Source of the DNA: UBA9732 sp963609725 | Lineage (GTDB): Bacteria; Spirochaetota; Spirochaetia; Sphaerochaetales; Sphaerochaetaceae | Direction of reading: 5' to 3' | Length of the DNA stretch: 20,780 nucleotides | Assembly: GCA_963609725.1 (NCBI GenBank) | Contig: CAVDLI010000026.1 | Span: 1 to 20,780, forward strand | In this document: positions 13,770 to 20,347 of the stretch, one piece after another | How the letters are laid out: every line of letters starts with the position of its first letter | Position numbering within the stretch: position 1 is the first letter of the stretch | The notes under the pieces: model-generated | What the model was told of the DNA's origin: nothing | The model's database searches: none | What the model saw: only the letters and a program-made list of their open reading frames with translations | Translations under genes and position numbers: made by a program

Positions 13770-14588
13770 ATGAAAGTTTTGTTTTTGGGTGAAATCGTTG
13801 GCAGGTGTGGCATTGGTGTTATAAAAAACGCCTTAAAAAGTTACAAAAAAGACAATGCAATAGACCTTGTTGTTGCAAACGCAGAGGGAGCTACCAGCGG
13901 TTTTGGATTAGGATTTCAAAATGCATTGACACTCCAACGAATGGGAATAGATGTCATAACACTTGGAGAAAAGGCATTTTTCAAGATAGATATGGTTGAG
14001 GGCATTGCCAAAAAAGATAGAATATTACGCCCTGCAAATTATCCAGAGACAGTTCCCGGCCGTGGCGTGCGTTATATAAATGTTGGCGACAAAAAAGTTT
14101 GCATTATAAATACATTGGGAATGTGCAATTTTAATACTCCACATTTGAACAATCCTTTTTTGAATGCACAAGCGCTCGTTGAAAAAGCAAGAGAAGAAAC
14201 GCAATTTGTATTATATGTATTTCATTCATCGGCAACAGCTGAAAAATCTACAATGGGCTTTCTTTTGGACGGCATTGCGAGCGCTGTTGTTGGAACGCAT
14301 TGCAAAGTTCTTACTTCTGATTGCCAAATACTCCCCAAAGGAACTGCATATATTTCAGATCTTGGCCGCTGTGGAGCATCTATGAGCGTTGGCGGATTTG
14401 ACCCAGACTACGAGATTAAGCGAATAAGAACACAAATATCAATACGCTCAAGAGAATCTTGGTGCAAGCCTCAAATGCAAGGCATGGTATGCACTTTAGA
14501 TGACGCAACAGGTCTTGCCGTGGACGTTAATCCGGTATGCCTAGATGTTGATGTCGTCATGCCACCAGCAAAGGACAGCGAAACATGA
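13770..14588 (+). CDS. YmdB/TIGR00282-like metallophosphoesterase with eroded metal site
   Basis: 272 residues, the usual family length. Recognisable family landmarks are LFLGEIVGRCG, MGIDVITLG, RPANYPETVPGRG, FHSSATAEK, LDGIASAVVGTH, and ILPKGTAYISDLGRCG. Against the family pattern as I know it, several metal ligands are changed: the first Asp is E8, the Asn after E39 is G40, the GNH motif reads GEK (E67, K68), and the second His of GTHxH is K179. E39, H152 and H177 remain. The fold therefore seems kept while phosphodiesterase activity is doubtful. The ATG at 13770 is chosen because the family starts MKxLFxGxIVG. A TTG at 13734 is possible but lies in the lptC promoter. The stop overlaps the next start (ATGA). 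Confidence 0.8.
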   Translation: MKVLFLGEIVGRCGIGVIKNALKSYKKDNAIDLVVANAEGATSGFGLGFQNALTLQRMGIDVITLGEKAFFKIDMVEGIAKKDRILRPANYPETVPGRGVRYINVGDKKVCIINTLGMCNFNTPHLNNPFLNAQALVEKAREETQFVLYVFHSSATAEKSTMGFLLDGIASAVVGTHCKVLTSDCQILPKGTAYISDLGRCGASMSVGGFDPDYEIKRIRTQISIRSRESWCKPQMQGMVCTLDDATGLAVDVNPVCLDVDVVMPPAKDSET

Positions 14589-15424
14589 CAACGCAAGCAT
14601 TCGTAAAATCAATAAAGGCCGATACCACAGTTCTAGTTGGTTGCGATAACTCATCCTGTACTGGGTGTCATGCCCAAATGTTTTGCAATAATAAAACTTT
14701 TACAGAATTTCTTGCTCGAAATGATAATAAAATAGAGCTCAAAGAGGGTGATAAAGTAAACTTATTTCTCCCTCCAAGTAAGACAATTCTAAGTACAGTT
14801 TTAGTTTTTGCACTGCCTCTTGCTTTGTTCCCAGTAGGTTATTTTATAAGCTCACAGCTAAACCGTTTTTTTGAAACACTTCTTACAGAAGTGCAAAAAG
14901 CGTTAGTTGGATTGGGCTTTATGGCATTAGCTTTTGTTATTGCTGCAATTATAAGTGCAAAAAATAAGCGTTCTCTCATGCCAGTCATAACAGGAGTATG
15001 CATGCCCCATATAGATGTTGTAGCTGCTGCAATTATGAAAGACGGTAAACTTTTTGTAGCTCAATGCAATTCTAAGAAGCCAGAAATTCCTACTCAATGG
15101 GAGTTCCCTGGTGGAAAAATAGAAAAGGGTGAAACTCCGGAGCAAGCAATTGTACGAGAGATAAATGAAGAATTATCTGCTCAAATTAAAGTCAAATCTC
15201 TTATTACACAAGTAAGTTATCAATATGAGCATTTTCATATGACAATGAAGATTTTTCTTTGCTCTTTGGATTTGAACTCTTTAGGTACAAATGCTCAAAA
15301 TATCCATCTTAACGAGCATGTAAATTCAAAATGGATAGAAAAAGAAGATCTTTATTCTTTAGATTGGGCACCAGCTGATGCCCTAGCACTTGCCGATATT
15401 TCTGCTGCCTGCTGGCCAGAATGA
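14585..15424 (+). CDS. RseC-like redox membrane domain fused to a MutT-type Nudix hydrolase
   Basis: 279 residues in two parts. Residues 1-130 resemble RseC: a short beta domain with a four-cysteine cluster C20, C25, C28 and C34, and then two hydrophobic helices at about 67-92 and 106-124. In other bacteria RseC-type proteins help Rsx/Rnf electron transfer reduce SoxR. Residues 140-279 are a Nudix hydrolase with the box from G177 to A199: E183, R191, E192, E195 and E196 present, with the late Gly replaced by S198. The preceding QWEFPGGKIE is typical of MutT-like 8-oxo-dGTP pyrophosphatases. The start overlaps the upstream gene by four bases. An AGGAG five bases before an in-frame ATG (15002) sits exactly at the domain junction, so a separate Nudix protein of 140 residues could also be made. 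Both domains would face the cytoplasm. Confidence 0.87.
   Translation: MTTQAFVKSIKADTTVLVGCDNSSCTGCHAQMFCNNKTFTEFLARNDNKIELKEGDKVNLFLPPSKTILSTVLVFALPLALFPVGYFISSQLNRFFETLLTEVQKALVGLGFMALAFVIAAIISAKNKRSLMPVITGVCMPHIDVVAAAIMKDGKLFVAQCNSKKPEIPTQWEFPGGKIEKGETPEQAIVREINEELSAQIKVKSLITQVSYQYEHFHMTMKIFLCSLDLNSLGTNAQNIHLNEHVNSKWIEKEDLYSLDWAPADALALADISAACWPE
14992..15004 (+). promoter_or_regulatory. Internal SD site and ATG at the RseC-Nudix junction
   Basis: AGGAG (14992-14996), a 5-base spacer and ATG (15002-15004) lie in frame with the fused gene. The codon is M140, followed by PHIDVVAAAIMKDGKLF, the expected N-terminus of a free MutT-like enzyme. Confidence 0.6.
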
Positions 15425-15506
15425 TAAGTATGGTGAGGATGAAAAATTGTGTTGTTTGCTTGATGGCACCCCTTCGCATGATTTAGAGAAAACACACTTT
15501 AAGATA

Positions 15507-17075
15507 TCACCAAACTCTAGATTTTATCCATTTATCTTGTTTGTAATAATGACGTAAAAGCAAAAGACACACGATGTCTCCAATCATGTATGCAAACCAC
15601 AGTACGGTTACTGGCAAGCCTAGTAAGTAAACAGCAATTGAGTATGGTAATTGGAAACAATACTGAGATATAAAAGACGCATACATTGTAGGGCGGTTTA
15701 AGCCACTGCCACTGAATGCAGCATGATAACCTACCATGAGTGCAAGTATTATTACATTGACGCCAAAAACATACATTAAGATAAGACCAGTAGAATCGGG
15801 CTTAGCTCCTCCAAGAAAAAGACTCATTAAGAATGACGGGCAAATGAAGAATGCAATGGCTGGGATTGCGCTTACTGCTGCGCATAAAAGGCTTGCTTTG
15901 CGTACACATTCTTTGGCTCTTTGAATTTTGTTTGCACCAAGAGCGTGGCCAATAATTATTCCGCTTCCCATGCTAAAGCCGGTTATTGGCATCATGCAAA
16001 AACCCTGTAATCTTGTTCCAACGCCAAGAAGTGCTACAGCTGTTGTTCCATAAGTGGAGATAATTTTCATGAGTATCACGTTAAAAATGTTTCTCAAAAA
16101 CAAATTTACACCACTTGGAAATCCAATAGTTAAGAGTTTAGTGTCTATTTCTTTGTTGGATTTCAAAAGACCTTTTAATGAAATCTTTATTTCTGAGTTT
16201 CCACGTAAAAGCAGTGCAAAACCCACAAGACAAGCAAAAGACTGCCCAATAACAGTGGCCCATGCTGCGCCCGCCATACCAAGATTAAGGCCGTATAAGC
16301 CAGTCCATGAAGTTATAAACGGTATTTCATAAAACATGAAAATTGGGTCTAAAATAATATTCATTATGGCAGATGCAGTAAGGAGCCTCATTGGTGTTTT
16401 TGCATCCCCAATGCAACGGAATATAGTGTTAACGCTGTAAGAAGAGAAGAAGATTGGGATAAAGAAAATTCTAATATATCCGTATTCTAGAGCAAAATTT
16501 ATGACAGTTGAATCTTTAGAAAAGAACCCCACAATTGGACGCAAAAATAAAGCCATAAAAAGAGAGCCGGCTAGTGCCCAAATAAATTTGAATGCTAAAG
16601 TTCTTTCTGCTGCAGTTCTAGTTTTTTCTTTATCTCCAGTGCCATGGTACTGACTTATCAAAGAAACGCTTGAAGTTCCTACAATTTCATTAAAAACGTC
16701 TACTAGCCAAAGCATTGTAGAAATTATTGTCATAGAAGCAACAGCATTTGAGGAAATGTATCCAATCCAAAAAAGGTCAACCATGTCATAAAGAGACTGA
16801 AACATGTACCCGCCCATTGTGGGGAGCGCCAATCTAAAAAGTTGGCTTGTTATTTTTCCGTTAACAAGCACATCATTGGAACTTTCATTTACTTCATTAC
16901 TTGAATTGTCTCTTAATGTCTCAATTGAATTTTGGTCTAGTGCGTTGCATAAGGACTGGTCTAGTGCGTTGTCTGAATATTGGTTTAATGTGTCATTGGA
17001 AGAAATGACCAATTGGCCATTGTGGTCATTTGACCTTTGTGTTCCTTTTGTCTCATCCAATTTCAATTCCTGCAC
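15507..17075 (-). CDS. MATE-family multidrug/cation efflux transporter, second of a pair
   Basis: 522 residues from the chosen start; typical MATE proteins have about 450. The membrane part starts near residue 70 with NGKITSQLFRLALPTMGGYMFQSLYDMVDLFWIG and carries the usual MATE pattern in two related halves, including FRCIGDAKTPMR and the second-half FPSGVNLFLRN. It should export cationic compounds using Na+ or H+. The first ~70 residues are a hydrophilic, Asn/Ser/Asp-rich extension with repeated NALDQ units, not part of the family. I chose the GTG at 17075 because GGAGG stands six bases upstream; a TTG at 17090 is the alternative. It overlaps the end of the preceding MATE gene by 23 bases, so the two are co-transcribed. 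Confidence 0.9.
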   Translation of the reverse strand: MQELKLDETKGTQRSNDHNGQLVISSNDTLNQYSDNALDQSLCNALDQNSIETLRDNSSNEVNESSNDVLVNGKITSQLFRLALPTMGGYMFQSLYDMVDLFWIGYISSNAVASMTIISTMLWLVDVFNEIVGTSSVSLISQYHGTGDKEKTRTAAERTLAFKFIWALAGSLFMALFLRPIVGFFSKDSTVINFALEYGYIRIFFIPIFFSSYSVNTIFRCIGDAKTPMRLLTASAIMNIILDPIFMFYEIPFITSWTGLYGLNLGMAGAAWATVIGQSFACLVGFALLLRGNSEIKISLKGLLKSNKEIDTKLLTIGFPSGVNLFLRNIFNVILMKIISTYGTTAVALLGVGTRLQGFCMMPITGFSMGSGIIIGHALGANKIQRAKECVRKASLLCAAVSAIPAIAFFICPSFLMSLFLGGAKPDSTGLILMYVFGVNVIILALMVGYHAAFSGSGLNRPTMYASFISQYCFQLPYSIAVYLLGLPVTVLWFAYMIGDIVCLLLLRHYYKQDKWIKSRVW

Positions 17076-18465
17076 GTTGTGCCTCCACAATGTAATGCTT
17101 ACGTATTCTAAGTGAAAGAATGAGGTGACACAGCGCTGTTACAGTCCAAGAAATTGGATATGAAAGATAAATCACCTCAAGTGTAGGGTATGCCTTAAAA
17201 ACAGTAGCAACCCACACAATTCTAAGAACACAAGAGCCTACCAAAGACACTATTGTAGAAAGCATAGATTTATTCAATCCTCTAAGCGTGCCCGAACCTA
17301 CTTCCATGAAAGCCAAAGTACAATAAGGAATCATCATGTTATATAAACGCGTTTCAGCTGTAAGTACCGCATTTGGAGCACTGACGTAACAATGGATAAT
17401 TGGAATACGAAATGCCAAAATGAAAAGAGATACAGCCTCAGCAATAATAAACGTAACAAAGTAGCAAGATGCCATAACTTTCCCAATTCGTTTGAACTTT
17501 CTTGCACCATAATGTTGACTTGTGAACGTAATAGATGCCTGACAAACAGAGTTCGTAGCTGTGTAAGCAAAACTTTCTATGCTGGCTCCTGCCGCGTTGC
17601 CATCTATGATATCCGATCCCCCTGGGCACATTGTATTATTTAGACCGATAATACTGCTCTGTATAATCATATTTGAAAGCGAGAATAGTGCACCTTGAAC
17701 CCCTGCGGGAAGCCCGTTGTAGATAATGTCTTTTAGAGTGTTCTTATCAACACGAAGCTGATTAAAGCTAAATTTGCACCAACTGTTGTCCCGGCTTAAA
17801 ATAATTAAAAGAATAACAGCAGATGCAAAGTTTGAAATTGAAGTAGCTATAGCAACGCCATCAACAGACATATTGAAAACTAAGACAAATAACAAGTTAA
17901 GTCCAACATTAAGAATTCCAGTTGCAGATAGCACAAACAAAGGTGTTCGTGTGTCACCCTTAGCGCGAAATATTGAAATTAAAAAGTTTGTTAAAGCAAG
18001 AAAAGGACAGCCAATGAAATAAATTTTAGTATAAAGAGTTGCTAAATCTAGAATATGTCCTTGGTCCCCAAGAAGTTTCAAAATGGGTTTACTAATGAAA
18101 AGCCCAAGCAACATACAAAACAATCCAGATACAAGCCCTGTTATGAGAGCTGTATGCACAGCTGCTTGAGTTTTCTCTTTATTGCCTTCTCCAATATAGC
18201 GGGCAACTACTACACTTGAACCTACAGCAAAACCGGAGAACACATTTATAATCAAAGAAATAAGGGCACTTGTTGTTCCAATTGCTCCAATTGCTCCACT
18301 TACATTGGACATTGCAACAACAATCATGTCCGCTGCCGAATAAAAAGTTTGGAGTAAGTTTGTAATCATTAGAGGAATTACAAAAGCAAAGACTTTCCCA
18401 ATAAGTGGTCCTTCTAAGAGATTAGATTGATTTATTTCGTTTTTTCTGCTCACTGTTTGGAACAT
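17053..18465 (-). CDS. MATE-family multidrug/cation efflux transporter, first of a pair
   Basis: 470 residues, normal family length. It starts the membrane part with LLEGPLIGKVFAFVIPLMITNLLQTFYSAADMIVVAM, has GEGNKEKTQAAVHTAL in the first loop region, FRAKGDTRTPLF, the second-half LPAGVQGALFSLSNMIIQS, and GLNKSMLSTIVSLVG near the end, all MATE-like. The ATG at 18465 is chosen: GAGGT lies five bases upstream, and the predicted promoter -10 covers the more upstream TTG at 18489. It is the first gene of the MATE pair. The two proteins are clearly different sequences, so this is not a recent tandem duplication. Confidence 0.92.
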   Translation of the reverse strand: MFQTVSRKNEINQSNLLEGPLIGKVFAFVIPLMITNLLQTFYSAADMIVVAMSNVSGAIGAIGTTSALISLIINVFSGFAVGSSVVVARYIGEGNKEKTQAAVHTALITGLVSGLFCMLLGLFISKPILKLLGDQGHILDLATLYTKIYFIGCPFLALTNFLISIFRAKGDTRTPLFVLSATGILNVGLNLLFVLVFNMSVDGVAIATSISNFASAVILLIILSRDNSWCKFSFNQLRVDKNTLKDIIYNGLPAGVQGALFSLSNMIIQSSIIGLNNTMCPGGSDIIDGNAAGASIESFAYTATNSVCQASITFTSQHYGARKFKRIGKVMASCYFVTFIIAEAVSLFILAFRIPIIHCYVSAPNAVLTAETRLYNMMIPYCTLAFMEVGSGTLRGLNKSMLSTIVSLVGSCVLRIVWVATVFKAYPTLEVIYLSYPISWTVTALCHLILSLRIRKHYIVEAQRAGIEIG

Positions 18466-18488
18466 TACGCACCTCAAGTTTGAGCCCA

Positions 18489-18517
18489 ATAATATTGATT
18501 ATCTTGGGATATGGCAA
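18489..18517 (-). promoter_or_regulatory. sigma-70-type promoter for the MATE pair
   Basis: On the minus strand, -35 TTGCCA (18512-18517) and -10 TATTAT (18489-18494), each 5/6, are separated by 17 bases. Transcription would start near 18482, leaving a 17-base leader with the SD site. Confidence 0.6.
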
Positions 18518-18532
18518 TTAGTTAACAATGTG

Positions 18533-18575
18533 TATTTAGCAATATGTGTCTAGCAATACTGCATTTAGCAATACG
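18533..18575. repeat. Three 14-bp repeats just upstream of the MATE promoter
   Basis: Units at 18533-18546, 18548-18561 and 18562-18575 share TnTAGCAATAyG or TAGCAATACTG. They lie 16 bases beyond the -35 element, on the upstream side, where an activator or repressor could bind. Confidence 0.5.
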
Positions 18576-18682
18576 TATAAGATGAAAAGAGCCAATTTTT
18601 CTTTGCGCACTAACCTTGCTGAGTTCACAGATGTACTTTGAGAGACTTAAAGCCGTCTGTTTGCTCAAATAAGACCAATGGA

Positions 18683-18803
18683 GCGCTCTTGAAAATTAAA
18701 AATAAACAAAAAAACAACTTTTTTTATTTTTTTGCTTAGAAAATAAACAAAAAAACAAAGTTTTTGCAAATTTTGTTTATTTTTACTCCCTTAGCAAGAG
18801 CGC
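18683..18803. repeat. 121-bp AT-rich structure bounded by 9-bp inverted repeats
   Basis: GCGCTCTTG (18683-18691) and CAAGAGCGC (18795-18803) are perfect reverse complements. Inside them are the 14-bp inverted pair AAAAATAAACAAAA (18698-18711) and TTTTGTTTATTTTT (18771-18784), and a 19-bp direct repeat at 18699-18717 and 18740-18758 (period 41). No gene is supported within. It may be a curved DNA control region, a miniature inverted-repeat element or a bidirectional terminator. No target duplication is seen at its edges. Confidence 0.6.
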
Positions 18804-18828
18804 CATACTCTCAAGAGCCATTTCTGCT

Positions 18829-18888
18829 AGCAAAAGAAAAAGCTGTAAAGCAAAAGAAAAAGCTGCAAAGCACAAAGCACAAGCACAA
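18829..18888. repeat. 20-bp tandem repeat upstream of sdaA
   Basis: AGCAAAAGAAAAAGCTGTAA (18829-18848) is followed by a one-mismatch copy (18849-18868) and a diverged third unit (18869-18888). A short minus-strand frame through it is low-complexity and lacks a start signal. Together with the structure at 18683-18803 it fills most of the 18490-19056 gap. Confidence 0.6.
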
Positions 18889-18963
18889 AGCAAAAACACA
18901 TCCTTGTAATTGAGTTGGCTAATCTCTCCATATTTATATTTTATATTAGAGCTGTTAATATTG

Positions 18964-18992
18964 TTGACCGTTGACTTACAATGCAATATCTT
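18964..18992 (+). promoter_or_regulatory. sigma-70-type promoter for L-serine dehydratase
   Basis: -35 TTGACC (18964-18969, 5/6) and -10 TATCTT (18987-18992, 4/6) are separated by 17 bases. Transcription would begin near 18999, directly before the tandem duplication in the leader. Confidence 0.45.
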
Positions 18993-19000
18993 ATCGCATT

Positions 19001-19034
19001 ATTGCAAAGATTTTTGAATTGCAAAGATTTTTGA
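19001..19034 (+). repeat. Perfect 17-bp tandem duplication in the sdaA leader
   Basis: ATTGCAAAGATTTTTGA occurs at 19001-19017 and again at 19018-19034 with no gap. It occupies the start of the predicted 5' untranslated leader, just before the GGAGG SD site. Confidence 0.85.
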
Positions 19035-19056
19035 ATGCCACAGTGGAGGCTTAAAG

Positions 19057-20271
19057 ATGAGATCTATAAAAGATATTTATAAAATAGGGAAAGGACCTTC
19101 TAGTTCACATACAATGGGACCTGCTAGAGCTGCCGAGATTTTTAGAGATGAAAATCCTAATGCTACAAGTTTTAAGGCCATTCTTTATGGTTCTCTTGCT
19201 AAAACTGGAATGGGACATGGTACAGACAGAGCAATCAAAGAGTCTTTTGCTCCTAGAGAATGTGAAGTTTCTCTTGTTGTGGATAATTCTGTTGCTATAA
19301 AGCATCCCAATACCCTTGATTTAATTGCTCTTAACAAAGATGAGGAGATTGCAAAAATCCGTGTTGAAAGCATTGGCGGTGGCGACATAGTAATAGAGGG
19401 GCGCCCCTCAGAAGATCTTTTAGGTGAAGATATTTACTTGGAAAACTCTTTTGCTGAGATAAAGCAATTTTGTGAATACAGATATCTAGATTTAGTGGAC
19501 TATATAGAGCTTAATGAAGGCAAAGAAATATGGGATTATCTTGCACGTGTGTGGAGCGTTATGCAAGAAGCAATCAAAGAAGGACTTTCTAAAACAGGAA
19601 CTCTTCCAGGTTGCTTACATGTTCAAAGAAAAGCAAAACATCTTTACGATCACATTATTGTTAATAAACATGCAGAGCTTGTTGAATGTCAAATGGTATG
19701 TTCATATGCTTATGCTGTAAGTGAGCAGAATGCAGACAATGGTACAATAGTTACAGCTCCAACCTGTGGTTCTTGCGGTGTCCTTCCCGCTGTGCTTTAT
19801 TATCTTAAAGACAAACGACAGCTTTCTGATTTAGATGTTCTTCATGCTCTTGGAGTTGCAGGCCTTTTTGGAGAGCTTGCAAAACAAAATGCATCTGTTT
19901 CTGGAGCTGAATGTGGCTGTCAAGCAGAGATTGGTGTTGCATGTTCTATGGCAGCTGCTGCTGCAGGACAAGTATTTGGATACAATATTACGCAAATTGA
20001 ATATGCTGCAGAAGTAGCTCTTGAACACCATTTGGGTCTTACTTGTGACCCAATATGTGGACTTGTTCAAATTCCTTGTATTGAAAGAAATGCTGTTGCA
20101 GCTCTTAGAGCAATCAATTCTGCAAATTTGGCATACTTCCTTACTGGAACTAGAAATATAAGCTATGATATGGTAATCAAGAGTATGTATTATACTGGAC
20201 TTGATATGAATCAGAGATACAGAGAAACCTCTGAGGGTGGTCTTGCACGTGCATATTCCAGAAGAGGGTAA
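19057..20271 (+). CDS. sdaA: L-serine ammonia-lyase, iron-sulfur dependent, single chain
   Basis: 404 residues, matching the shorter single-chain form known from anaerobes. It converts L-serine to pyruvate and ammonia with a [4Fe-4S] cluster. The beta part opens with IYKIGKGPSSSHTMGPARAA and GMGHGTDRAI. The alpha part has APTCGSCGVLPAVLYYL, SGAECGCQAEIGVACSMAAAA, and GLTCDPICGLVQIPCIERNA, whose cysteines include the cluster ligands. GGAGG lies seven bases before the ATG. Anaerobic bacteria use this enzyme to ferment serine, which suits an oxygen-poor habitat because the cluster is oxygen-sensitive. The last codons (SRRG and the stop) fall inside a 16-bp tandem repeat that runs on into the intergenic space. 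The assignment is secure. Confidence 0.95.
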   Translation: MRSIKDIYKIGKGPSSSHTMGPARAAEIFRDENPNATSFKAILYGSLAKTGMGHGTDRAIKESFAPRECEVSLVVDNSVAIKHPNTLDLIALNKDEEIAKIRVESIGGGDIVIEGRPSEDLLGEDIYLENSFAEIKQFCEYRYLDLVDYIELNEGKEIWDYLARVWSVMQEAIKEGLSKTGTLPGCLHVQRKAKHLYDHIIVNKHAELVECQMVCSYAYAVSEQNADNGTIVTAPTCGSCGVLPAVLYYLKDKRQLSDLDVLHALGVAGLFGELAKQNASVSGAECGCQAEIGVACSMAAAAAGQVFGYNITQIEYAAEVALEHHLGLTCDPICGLVQIPCIERNAVAALRAINSANLAYFLTGTRNISYDMVIKSMYYTGLDMNQRYRETSEGGLARAYSRRG

Positions 20272-20334
20272 TTACAGAAGAGGATAATTCTAGAAAAAAG
20301 ATAGTTCCAAAGAGGGTAATCCCAGAAGAGGATG
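20255..20334 (+). repeat. ~16-bp tandem repeat across the sdaA stop codon
   Basis: Five units (20255-20270, 20271-20286, 20287-20303, 20304-20318, 20319-20334) follow ATTCCAGAAGAGGGTA with small changes. The first codes for the end of SdaA and includes most of its stop codon; the rest lie between the genes. Most units contain GAAGAGG or AGAGGG, which resemble SD cores. Confidence 0.75.
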
Positions 20335-20347
20335 ATTGAGGTCTATA

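Noticed and set aside
15463..15480. Second sigma-54-like site (TGGCAC near the end of the Nudix gene)
   Set aside because: No TTGC at the required spacing, and it would read into converging genes.
18466..18489. TTG start for the first MATE gene
   Set aside because: It lies at the predicted -10 element and upstream of the transcription start, and the ATG at 18465 has a clear SD site.
18783..18986. Minus-strand frame of 67 residues upstream of sdaA
   Set aside because: It begins with TTG without an SD site and runs through the 20-bp repeat; its Ala/Leu-rich translation reflects low-complexity DNA.
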